This document shows, piece by piece, positions 1 through 5,079 of a DNA stretch of 5,680 nucleotides (positions are counted from its first letter, which is position 1; each line of letters begins with the position of its first letter). The stretch lies in the NCBI GenBank assembly GCA_031269205.1, contig JAISZM010000017.1, forward strand, positions 1-5,680, in the 5' to 3' direction. Under the pieces are notes generated by a model. It was not told the origin of the DNA. It was given only the letters and a program-made list of their open reading frames with translations, and did no database searches. Both the position numbers and the translations under genes were made by a program. The stretch comes from Eubacteriales Family XIII. Incertae Sedis bacterium (GTDB lineage: Bacteria; Bacillota; Clostridia; Peptostreptococcales; Anaerovoracaceae).

Positions 1-210
1 CAGATGCCCGAAATGGACGGATACGAGGCGACGCGCAAGATTCGCGCGCTGGACATCCCGCAGGTGAAGCGAATTCCGATCATCGCAATGACCGCAAACG
101 TGTTCAAAGAGGATATAGAAAAGTGCCGGGAGGCTGGCATGGATGGGCATATCGGCAAACCGATCGACACGGAGGAACTGTTCGAGGTGTTGAATACTTA
201 TTTGTCCTGA
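1..210 (+). CDS. Receiver (REC) domain C-terminus, probably the end of a hybrid sensor histidine kinase; 5' truncated
   Basis: The reading frame is open from base 1 and ends at TGA 208-210, so 69 residues of a larger protein are visible. They match the C-terminal half of a response-regulator receiver domain. QMPEMDGYEATRKIR follows the phospho-acceptor Asp, which should lie about two residues before the window. The switch Thr is in AMTAN (visible residue 31), the conserved Lys is in GKPID (residue 53), and a final helix ends two residues after the Tyr of NTYLS. This style (MPxMDGYEATRxIR, IIAMTAN, CxxAGMDxxIxKPI) is typical of receivers fused to the C-terminus of hybrid histidine kinases, where phosphate passes on through a phosphorelay. 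That parent architecture is inferred from family resemblance; a stand-alone regulator is possible. No output domain follows, so any effector function lies upstream or in a partner protein. Confidence 0.9.
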   Translation, partial: QMPEMDGYEATRKIRALDIPQVKRIPIIAMTANVFKEDIEKCREAGMDGHIGKPIDTEELFEVLNTYLS

Positions 211-240
211 CGTTGTGAAGTTTTTTACTTCCGAAAAACG

Positions 241-282
241 GGCGCGGTCACGGGAACGGGAAGTTCCGTTAACGACCGCGCC
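241..282. terminator. GC-rich hairpin between the kinase end and the tRNA promoter (candidate terminator)
   Basis: GGCGCGGTC (241-249) is perfectly complementary to GACCGCGCC (274-282). Inside lies a second stem, AACGG (255-259) with CCGTT (266-270). On the + strand the tail is only moderately U-rich and merges into the tRNA promoter. On the - strand the hairpin is followed by CGTTTTT (complement of 234-240), which is the better intrinsic-terminator architecture. It may end transcription of the upstream kinase, block antisense transcription, or do both. A smaller repeat, GAAGT/ACTTC (217-221 and 227-231), sits just upstream. Confidence 0.5.
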
Positions 283-284
283 GG

Positions 285-295
285 TATGTTATAAT
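285..295 (+). promoter_or_regulatory. Extended -10 promoter for tRNA-Arg
   Basis: TATGTTATAAT contains a perfect TATAAT (290-295) preceded by the extended -10 TG at 287-288. No good -35 is present; the best is TTAACG (269-274) with a short 15-bp spacer. The element lies 25 bp before the tRNA 5' end, a normal distance for a tRNA leader. No clear terminator separates the tRNA from the nfeD-like gene, so the same promoter may also serve nfeD and slipin; that extension is inference. Confidence 0.75.
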
Positions 296-320
296 TCTAA
301 AAGAAGCGAAACAAGGATGT

Positions 321-397
321 GCGTCATTAGCTCAGCTGGATAGAGTGTCGGCCTCCGAAGCCGAAGGTCACGCGTTCGAATCGCGTATGACGCACCA
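321..397 (+). tRNA. tRNA-Arg (anticodon CCG, reads CGG), CCA encoded
   Basis: A full cloverleaf can be folded. The acceptor stem is GCGTCAT (321-327) with ATGACGC (387-393). The D stem is GCTC (330-333) with GAGT (343-346), including one G-U pair. The anticodon stem is TCGGC (348-352) with GCCGA (360-364), around the loop CTCCGAA, which places CCG at 355-357. The T stem is ACGCG (370-374) with CGCGT (382-386), around the loop TTCGAAT. The discriminator is A394 and CCA is encoded at 395-397. CCG decodes the Arg codon CGG. The variable loop is five bases, so this is a class I tRNA. It is transcribed in the same direction as the following genes. Confidence 0.97.
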
Positions 398-475
398 CCA
401 GGGAACCAAAGCGGCGGCTCGCTCACGCGACGTCGATACCGCGAGTGGACAGAAGACAGGAGAAAGGAGAGCGGC

Positions 476-931
476 ATGGATATCGGTTTGCAGTTGGCGG
501 GGCATATGGCCATCGTATGGATCGTCGTCGCCATCATCCTCGCCGTGATCGAGGGCTTCACGCTCGGCCTTGTGACGATATGGTTCACGATAGGCGCGGC
601 CGCTTCGACGGTCGTCGCCTTGGCGGGAGGCGACATCATGATACAGATCGTCGTATTCTTCGTCGTCAGCATCGTGTTGCTTATCTTCACGCGCCCGATA
701 CTCGTGAAGAAGTTGAAGGTCGGTCGCGAAAAGAACAACATCGAACTGCTCGAAGGCAGTGTCGCGCTCGTCACCGAGGCCATAGAGCCGTTCAAAAGCG
801 GCCTTGTAAAGGTGAACGGCGTGATCTGGACCGCGGTCGGAGAAGAGACGGAATTTGCCGCCGGCGCTGACGAGGAAGTCGAGATCGTCCGCGTCGAGGG
901 GGTCAAACTCATCGTGAAAGAAAAACAATGA
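476..931 (+). CDS. Short NfeD-family membrane protein (NfeD1b / YbbJ type)
   Basis: This 151-residue protein has three hydrophobic segments (about 11-28, 30-50 and 56-72) followed by a soluble C-terminal domain (about 86-149). The motif GLVKVNGVIWTA (109-120) is characteristic of the OB-fold of NfeD proteins. Its length matches the short NfeD form such as E. coli YbbJ, which lacks the N-terminal ClpP-like protease of long NfeD proteins. Family knowledge: short NfeD proteins are encoded beside slipin/SPFH proteins, and the OB domain is thought to contact the SPFH partner at the inner membrane. The next gene is exactly such a partner, 53 bp downstream. ATG 476 is preceded at 6 bp by a strong AAAGGAG (463-469). 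Met11 is another possible start but lacks such a site and would cut into the first membrane segment. The biochemical role of the pair in this organism is unknown. Confidence 0.9.
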   Translation: MDIGLQLAGHMAIVWIVVAIILAVIEGFTLGLVTIWFTIGAAASTVVALAGGDIMIQIVVFFVVSIVLLIFTRPILVKKLKVGREKNNIELLEGSVALVTEAIEPFKSGLVKVNGVIWTAVGEETEFAAGADEEVEIVRVEGVKLIVKEKQ

Positions 932-984
932 CAAAACCACAGTTATAGGACAGATATTATTACAGGAATGGACGGGAGAAAACA

Positions 985-1968
985 ATGGATTTCATGCAAA
1001 CATTAGCGCTTATCATCATCCTCATCATCGTAGTCGTCATCATACTGAACAACGTTCGCGTCGTGCCGCAGGCCAGGGCCTTCGTCATCGAACGCCTCGG
1101 CGCGTACAACGGGACGTGGCAGGTCGGTCTGCATTTCAAGATACCCATCATCGACCGTATCGCGAACAAGGTTTCCCTGAAGGAGAACGTGCTCGACTTC
1201 CCGCCGCAGCCCGTCATCACGAAGGATAACGTCACGATAGAGATCGACACGGTCATCTACTATCAGGTGACCGATCCGAAGCTCTACACCTACGGCGTCG
1301 AATACCCGCTCGCGGCCATCGAGAACCTGACGGCCACGACGCTCCGCAACATCATAGGCGATCTCGAACTCGACGAGTCGCTCACGAGCCGCGAACACAT
1401 CAACGCGCGGATGCGCGAGGTGCTCGACGAGGCGACGGATCCGTGGGGAGTGAAGATCAACCGCGTCGAGGTGAAGAACATCACCCCGCCGCGCGACATA
1501 CAGCAGGCAATGGAGAAGCAGATGCGCGCCGAGCGCGAGCGCCGCGAGGTCATACTCCGCGCTGAAGGCGAGAAGACGTCGGCAATACTCGTCGCGGAGG
1601 GCGGTAAACAGGCGAGGATACTCGACGCGGAGGCGCGGAAGGCGGCTCAGATACTCGAGGCCGAAGCCATCAAGGAGAAGCAGATACTCGAAGCCGACGG
1701 CGAGGCTCAGGCCATACTGCTCGTGCAGAAGGCGACGGCCGACGGCATCCGTATGCTCGTCGCGTCAAACCCGAACGAACCCGTGCTCGCCATCAAGAGC
1801 CTCGAATCCTTCGCGAAGGCCGCCGACGGCAGGGCGACGAAGATCATCATTCCGTCGAACATACAGGGTCTTGCGGGTCTGGCGACCTCGATAACGGAAC
1901 TCATCAAAACCGACGGCGCCGCTTACAAGTCGCCGAAACTGAAAGAGGATTCTTCCGAGGCGCGCTGA
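985..1968 (+). CDS. Paraslipin / QmcA-type SPFH (Band 7) membrane protein
   Basis: This 327-residue protein has one N-terminal membrane anchor (about 7-21, almost all Ile/Val/Leu), then an SPFH/Band 7 domain (about 25-180) with typical stretches such as RAFVIERLGAY, GLHFKIPIIDRI, VLDFPPQPVITKDNV (from residue 69) and YYQVTDP. A long, highly charged helix follows (about 165-260), starting at PPRDIQQAMEKQMRAERERRE. The C-terminal part is hydrophobic and then hydrophilic. The PPRDI...QMRAER signature and length fit paraslipins (STOML2, E. coli QmcA). Family knowledge: such proteins oligomerise into ring- or cage-like membrane scaffolds and affect membrane-protein quality control or membrane microdomains. 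It follows the NfeD gene in the same direction, an established pairing, though the order is the reverse of E. coli qmcA-ybbJ. The start is supported by GGGAG (974-978), 6 bp before ATG 985. The helix carries a strict 11-residue repeat, listed separately. Confidence 0.93.
   Translation: MDFMQTLALIIILIIVVVIILNNVRVVPQARAFVIERLGAYNGTWQVGLHFKIPIIDRIANKVSLKENVLDFPPQPVITKDNVTIEIDTVIYYQVTDPKLYTYGVEYPLAAIENLTATTLRNIIGDLELDESLTSREHINARMREVLDEATDPWGVKINRVEVKNITPPRDIQQAMEKQMRAERERREVILRAEGEKTSAILVAEGGKQARILDAEARKAAQILEAEAIKEKQILEADGEAQAILLVQKATADGIRMLVASNPNEPVLAIKSLESFAKAADGRATKIIIPSNIQGLAGLATSITELIKTDGAAYKSPKLKEDSSEAR
1552..1749 (+). repeat. Six-fold 33-bp / 11-residue coding repeat in the slipin coiled-coil
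   Basis: Residues 190-255 of the slipin divide without gaps into six 11-residue units: ILRAEGEKTSA, ILVAEGGKQAR, ILDAEARKAAQ, ILEAEAIKEKQ, ILEADGEAQAI and a decayed LLVQKATADGI. At DNA level ATACTC recurs every 33 bp at the start of the first five units. An 11-residue (hendecad) period fits a near-straight or slightly right-handed helical bundle. AEG-type repeats are known in SPFH proteins, so the type of repeat is not new; its regularity here is notable. Confidence 0.85.
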
Positions 1969-1992
1969 CGTCTCCCGAACGGTTCGATAGCG

Positions 1993-2655
1993 ATGTCGCA
2001 GGTTAGAATACTTGAAATAAAAAAGAGCGTCTACGAGAATAACGACGTTGAGGCGGAGAAGTTGCGCGATGAGTTGAAGCGGGAAGGGCGCTTTCTCGTG
2101 AACCTCATGTCGTCGCCCGGCGCCGGCAAGACATCCCTCGTGTTGCGGCTCATAGAAGAGTTCGCGGGCGAGATGAAGGTCGGCGTCATGGAGGCCGATA
2201 TCGACTCATCCGTGGACGCGGAAAAGGTGGCCGCCGCGGGCGCCCCGGCCGTGCAGATACATACGGACGGCATGTGCCACCTCGACGCGGGCATGACGCG
2301 CAAGGGACTGGAGAGTCCCGAGATGCGCGGTATGGATCTCGTCGTCCTCGAGAACGTCGGCAACCTCGTCTGTCCGGCGGAGTTCGATACGGGCGCGCAC
2401 GTGAACGTCATGATCCTCAGCGTACCCGAAGGGGACGACAAGCCGCTCAAATACCCGCTCATGTTCACGGTCTCGGATCTGCTCATTATTAACAAAATAG
2501 ATACGTTGAGCGTGTTCGACTTCGACGCCGCAGTGGCGGCCGCCCGCGCCCGCGCGCTGAACCCCGGGATCGAGGTCATAGAGGCGTCGGCCAAAACGGG
2601 CGAGGGCGTCGGCCGCATAGCCGAATGGATACGCTCACGTCGCGATGACGTTTGA
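1993..2655 (+). CDS. hypB: HypB-like nickel-insertion GTPase (SIMIBI class)
   Basis: This 220-residue protein matches the HypB family throughout. The P-loop is SPGAGKTS (41-48). EADIDSSVDAEKV (67-79) corresponds to the switch region. MCHLDAGM (94-101) holds the Cys95-His96 metal site, and NVGNLVCPAEFD (121-132) holds Cys127. EGDDKPLKYP (146-155), NKID (167-170) and SAKTGEG (199-205) are the guanine-recognition elements. Family knowledge: HypB uses GTP and a dimer-interface nickel site to deliver Ni to [NiFe]-hydrogenase, usually with HypA. The N-terminal CxxCGC high-affinity site and any His-rich stretch are absent. No hypA or hydrogenase gene is visible; the gene lies 24 bp after slipin and probably shares its transcript. 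No convincing Shine-Dalgarno precedes ATG 1993, and no other ATG exists between the slipin stop and the P-loop, so translation may be coupled to slipin. A related Ni or other metal chaperone role is possible. Confidence 0.88.
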   Translation: MSQVRILEIKKSVYENNDVEAEKLRDELKREGRFLVNLMSSPGAGKTSLVLRLIEEFAGEMKVGVMEADIDSSVDAEKVAAAGAPAVQIHTDGMCHLDAGMTRKGLESPEMRGMDLVVLENVGNLVCPAEFDTGAHVNVMILSVPEGDDKPLKYPLMFTVSDLLIINKIDTLSVFDFDAAVAAARARALNPGIEVIEASAKTGEGVGRIAEWIRSRRDDV

Positions 2656-2657
2656 AA

Positions 2658-2677
2658 GGCGCGCGGCGTGACGCGCC
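2658..2677. terminator. GC hairpin just after hypB (candidate weak terminator or operator)
   Basis: GGCGCG (2658-2663) pairs with CGCGCC (2672-2677) around an 8-base loop. It begins two bases after the hypB stop codon. The + strand continues into an AT-rich promoter rather than a clean U-run, so termination efficiency is uncertain. The stem also covers the place where a -35 would lie for the next promoter. Confidence 0.4.
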
Positions 2678-2680
2678 CGC

Positions 2681-2691
2681 TATGATATAAT
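2681..2691 (+). promoter_or_regulatory. Extended -10 promoter for the carboxyltransferase gene
   Basis: TATGATATAAT holds a perfect TATAAT (2686-2691) and the extended -10 TG (2683-2684). The -35 region is GC-rich and unlike TTGACA, as expected for an extended -10 promoter. A transcription start near 2698 would leave a leader of about 34 bases to ATG 2732 but only about 10 to the earlier ATG 2708, which supports the later start. Confidence 0.75.
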
Positions 2692-2720
2692 CTATAAAAG
2701 TTGCACTATGTTACGATTAC

Positions 2721-2724
2721 GGAG
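2721..2724 (+). promoter_or_regulatory. Ribosome binding site deciding the carboxyltransferase start
   Basis: GGAG lies 7 bp before ATG 2732. The in-frame ATG at 2708 has no such site and would add eight unusual residues, MLRLRRRD, to the N-terminus. ATG 2732 is therefore preferred. Confidence 0.7.
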
Positions 2725-2731
2725 ACGCGAT

Positions 2732-4204
2732 ATGGCAGTGGACAAAGCAAGAGAAGAGACAAGGGCAGACAAGGGCGCCACGGCTGAAAACGACGGCAAA
2801 CGTCTGATCAAATTCACGGAAACGATTTTGAGAGATGGCCATCAGTCACTCATCGCCACGCGCATGAGGACCGATGAGATGATCCCGATACTCGAGACGC
2901 TTGACGAGGTGGGGTACAACGCTCTCGAATGTTGGGGCGGCGCGACCTTTGACGCGAGCGTCAGGTTCTTGAACGAGGATCCTTGGGAGCGGCTGAGGAC
3001 GATACGGAAATACGCGCCGAAGACGAAGCTCCAGATGTTGTTGCGCGGCCAAAACCTTCTCGGTTACAAGCATTACGCTGACGACATGGTCGACGAGTTT
3101 GTGAACCGTTCGCTCGCGAACGGCATAGACATCATCCGCATCTTCGACGCCTTCAACGACACGCGCAACCTCGAGTCGTCCATCAGAGCCTGCAAGAAGT
3201 ACGGAGGCCACGCGCAGGGGACGCTCTCCTTCACGATCAGTCCCGTACACACGCCGGATATGTTCGTCAAGCTCATCCTCGAGATAGATCAGATGGGCGC
3301 TGACTCGGTCTGCATCAAGGACATGGCCGGTCTGCTGGACCCTTACGGAACCTACGCCCTCGTGAAGGAGATCAAGAGCAAGATCAACATCCCGCTCGAA
3401 CTTCACACGCACGCGACGAGCGGACTCGGCAGCATGACCTACCTGAAGGCCGCGGAAGCGGGCGTGGACATCATAGACACGGCGCTCTCGCCTTTCGCGG
3501 AGGGTACGAGCCAGCCTTCCACGGAACCGCTCGTCTACACCTTCGACCACAGCGACGGGTTTTACACGGGTCTGAACATGGACGCTATGAACAGGGCGTC
3601 CGAATACTTCCGCCCGATACGGGAGGCGGACATCGCGTCCGGTCTCATGGATACGAAGCTCCTTAGCGTCGATATCAATACGCTCATCTATCAGGTGCCC
3701 GGCGGCATGTTGTCGAACCTCGTGTCGCAGCTCAAACAGGCGAACGCGATGGACAAGTTTGAGACGGTGCTGAAGGAGATACCGGCCGTGCGCGAGGACC
3801 TCGGCTATCCGCCGCTCGTGACTCCGTCGAGCCAGATCGTCGGCACGCAGGCGGTGCTGAACACGGTCACGGGAGAGCGTTACAAGATGGTTCCGAACGA
3901 GGTCAAGGACGTCGTCAGGGGCAAGTACGGTTCGACGACCATACCCATCTCGGACGAATTCGCGGAGAAGATACTCGGCGAAGAGGCGAAGAACCGCATC
4001 ACGCATAGACCGGCCGACGATATCGAACCCGAACTCGAGAAGGCGAAGAGGGAGTTCGCGGAATACATCGAGCAGCCCGAGGACATACTCACGGGCGCGA
4101 TGTTCCCCGGGCCGGCCGTCGAGTTTTTCAAGTACCGGCAGGCGCAGAAATACGGACAGGACGCGTCGCTGCTCGATACGCGGGACGAAGTCTACCCCGT
4201 CTGA
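2732..4204 (+). CDS. oadA: Biotin-dependent carboxyltransferase subunit (oxaloacetate decarboxylase alpha / PycB / transcarboxylase 5S type) without biotin domain
   Basis: This 490-residue protein belongs to the DRE-TIM/HMG-CoA-lyase-like carboxyltransferases, which move CO2 between oxaloacetate/pyruvate and carboxybiotin. Expected active-site residues are present: Asp35 in LRDGHQS, Lys196 in CIKDMAG (the carbamylated metal-ligand Lys of the family), and His225 and His227 in ELHTHATSG. ECWGGATFD, RFLNEDPWERLR and LLRGQNLLGY are family hallmarks. From about residue 323 (PGGMLSN) through TPSSQIVGTQA (from 364), the conserved PYC/OADA domain follows. The protein ends about 100 residues earlier than full OadA and lacks the Pro/Ala linker and the biotin-bearing MKM motif, so biotin must sit on a separate carrier, as in the transcarboxylase 5S + 1.3S pair. 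It has a charged extension of about 24 residues at the N-terminus. No oadB/oadG, biotin carrier or biotin carboxylase is visible, so decarboxylase, transcarboxylase and PycB roles cannot be separated. It has its own extended -10 promoter. Confidence 0.9.
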   Translation: MAVDKAREETRADKGATAENDGKRLIKFTETILRDGHQSLIATRMRTDEMIPILETLDEVGYNALECWGGATFDASVRFLNEDPWERLRTIRKYAPKTKLQMLLRGQNLLGYKHYADDMVDEFVNRSLANGIDIIRIFDAFNDTRNLESSIRACKKYGGHAQGTLSFTISPVHTPDMFVKLILEIDQMGADSVCIKDMAGLLDPYGTYALVKEIKSKINIPLELHTHATSGLGSMTYLKAAEAGVDIIDTALSPFAEGTSQPSTEPLVYTFDHSDGFYTGLNMDAMNRASEYFRPIREADIASGLMDTKLLSVDINTLIYQVPGGMLSNLVSQLKQANAMDKFETVLKEIPAVREDLGYPPLVTPSSQIVGTQAVLNTVTGERYKMVPNEVKDVVRGKYGSTTIPISDEFAEKILGEEAKNRITHRPADDIEPELEKAKREFAEYIEQPEDILTGAMFPGPAVEFFKYRQAQKYGQDASLLDTRDEVYPV

Positions 4205-4231
4205 CCGCCGACGAGCTGAGAGTCGAACGAC

Positions 4232-4255
4232 GTAAGCTCCGAAGGGACGACGACA
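4232..4255 (+). repeat. Direct repeat copy 1 upstream of the pseudo-Fic gene
   Basis: This 24-bp block matches 4287-4310 at 21 of 24 positions (differences at its 2nd, 9th and 13th bases). The shared core ends in GGACGACGACA. Copy 1 contains the Shine-Dalgarno-like GAAGGGA (4241-4247), but no ATG, GTG or TTG follows before copy 2, so no leader peptide is evident. AGCTC at 4235-4239 can pair with GAGCT at 4213-4217. Confidence 0.8.
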
Positions 4256-4286
4256 AAGAATAATCACCAGAAGGAACCTCTAGAGG

Positions 4287-4310
4287 GCAAGCTCTGAAAG
4301 GACGACGACA
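4287..4310 (+). repeat. Direct repeat copy 2, next to the pseudo-Fic start
   Basis: This is the second copy, 55 bp after the first. It contains GAAAGGA (4296-4302), 16 bp before ATG 4319, which is far for a Shine-Dalgarno. GAGGG (4312-4316) is only 2 bp from the ATG, too close. A perfect 10-bp palindrome, CCTCTAGAGG (4277-4286), lies just upstream. The 114-bp spacer 4205-4318 otherwise shows no promoter or strong terminator. Confidence 0.8.
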
Positions 4311-4318
4311 CGAGGGAT

Positions 4319-5002
4319 ATGGACCCGCTCGAACGCGAGAAGAGAGAACGGATCGACCTACTCGATTACGCTTGGTCTGATTTGAGGCTCGACGGCAGCG
4401 CGCTCACGCGGGAGGGCGTAGCGAGCATCATACACGGCGAGCTGGTGCGGAACGTCAGCATCGCCGAGTCGAGCGAGGTACGCTGCCACGAAAGGGCGAT
4501 GCACACCTTCAAGGGTCTGCTCTACATGCAGATCGACATAGACAGGGCGAGCCTCCAGCAGATCGCCGGGTCGTGGGAGGATTTCTTCGACACAGGGTTT
4601 CGCAGGGGCAGCCCCGTCCTGCCGCATCTCGGCTTCACGCCGCCGTACCACGGCGATGTGGCGAAGCTGCTCGACGAGCTGTTCCGCTACGCGCAGTCCG
4701 CGTACGGCGCGGGGGAGACCGAGCGCAAGGCCGCCCGCGTGCACAACGGTCTCGTCTACATCTACCCCTTCACGGAGCATTCGGAGATGATAGCGCGCGC
4801 CGCCATGCAGTACACGCTGCTGCGCGAGGGCAAGCCTGTCATAGACCTTGGGCTGTCCGAGCGCGAGTACAACCAGATGGTCGCGGACGCGATACGCACG
4901 GGCGACGACATCCCCCTCGCGAGGGCGATAGAGCTGGCCGTGAAGCGCAAGGAGATAGCGTTCGAACTCACGGACGACGACGGGTCATTGTCGCGTCAAT
5001 GA
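4319..5002 (+). CDS. Fic-fold protein with degenerate catalytic motif (putative pseudo-Fic)
   Basis: This 227-residue protein follows the Fic-family layout but not its chemistry. The N-terminal part aligns with the inhibitory-helix region: SDLRLDGSALTREGV (20-34) resembles the usual (S/T)xxxEGNxLTxxE, with Asp at both the Ser/Thr and Glu places and the Gly kept. SEVRCHERAM (52-61) matches the following helix. GFTPPYHGDVAKLLDELFRY (105-124) matches the flap and next helix. VHNGLVYIYPFTEHSEMIAR (141-160) aligns position for position with the Fic core HPFx(D/E)GNGRxxR. The catalytic His is Tyr149, Phe151, Glu153 and the final Arg160 are kept, and GNGR is replaced by His154-Ser155-Glu156-Met157. 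AMP transfer in the usual way is therefore not expected; a binding, regulatory or different transferase role is possible. ATG 4319 is the only good start, because an in-frame TGA lies at 4295-4297 and the next Met is residue 61. No antitoxin-like gene is adjacent. It may be co-transcribed with the carboxyltransferase gene. Confidence 0.72.
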   Translation: MDPLEREKRERIDLLDYAWSDLRLDGSALTREGVASIIHGELVRNVSIAESSEVRCHERAMHTFKGLLYMQIDIDRASLQQIAGSWEDFFDTGFRRGSPVLPHLGFTPPYHGDVAKLLDELFRYAQSAYGAGETERKAARVHNGLVYIYPFTEHSEMIARAAMQYTLLREGKPVIDLGLSEREYNQMVADAIRTGDDIPLARAIELAVKRKEIAFELTDDDGSLSRQ

Positions 5003-5041
5003 TGCTTCGGTCGAAAGCCGTTTTACTGACGCTTATCCTGT

Positions 5042-5065
5042 CCCGCGCATTGACGCGCTGACGGG
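5042..5065. repeat. Imperfect GC inverted repeat over the argG promoter -35 region
   Basis: CCCGCGC (5042-5048) can pair with GCGC (5055-5058) and GGG (5063-5065), with a four-base bulge TGAC (5059-5062) and the loop ATTGAC. It could be a weak terminator for the upstream gene or a secondary structure of no consequence. It overlaps the -35 TTGACG. Confidence 0.35.
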
Positions 5066-5079
5066 GAAGGTGCTATTAT
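5050..5079 (+). promoter_or_regulatory. Sigma-70 promoter for argG
   Basis: TTGACG (5050-5055) and TATTAT (5074-5079) are separated by 18 bp, and TG at 5071-5072 adds an extended -10. This is the most complete promoter in the window. A second TATTATT (5093-5099) with similar flanks follows 19 bp later and could be an alternative -10 or part of an operator. argG is thus transcribed independently of the pseudo-Fic gene. Confidence 0.75.

Noticed and set aside
321..397. tRNA gene as an integration (att) site for a mobile element
   Set aside because: No repeat of the tRNA 3' end, integrase or other mobility gene occurs in the window.
394..400. Tandem CCACCA at the tRNA 3' end, like the CCACCA degradation tag
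   Set aside because: The known tag is added after transcription to tRNAs beginning with GG and with unstable acceptor stems. This tRNA begins GC with a fully paired stem, so the second CCA is probably trailer sequence.
932..984. Possible internal promoter before slipin (ATGACA 928-933, TATTAT 955-960)
   Set aside because: The spacer is 21 bp, too long for sigma-70, and there is no extended -10. Co-transcription with nfeD is simpler.
1966..1992. TGA between slipin and hypB as a selenocysteine codon giving a fusion
   Set aside because: No SECIS-like hairpin with the expected loop follows, both proteins are complete in themselves, and the eight-codon linker looks like ordinary spacer.
2708..2731. 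Earlier ATG for the carboxyltransferase (adds MLRLRRRD)
   Set aside because: It has no Shine-Dalgarno and would lie about 10 bases from the predicted transcript start. ATG 2732 has GGAG at good spacing.
2846..4267. Long open frame on the minus strand opposite the carboxyltransferase gene
   Set aside because: Its translation is Arg/Val/Leu-rich with no recognisable domain. It mirrors the GC-biased third positions of a well-supported + strand gene, and no ribosome site or promoter supports it.
4205..4318. Glycine-riboswitch-like fragments (CCAGAAGG, GCAAGCTCTGAAAGGAC)
   Set aside because: The key conserved strings (GCCGAAGG, CTCAGG before GGACAG) are not matched, no consistent P1-P3 fold was found, and the resemblance is partly explained by the direct repeat.
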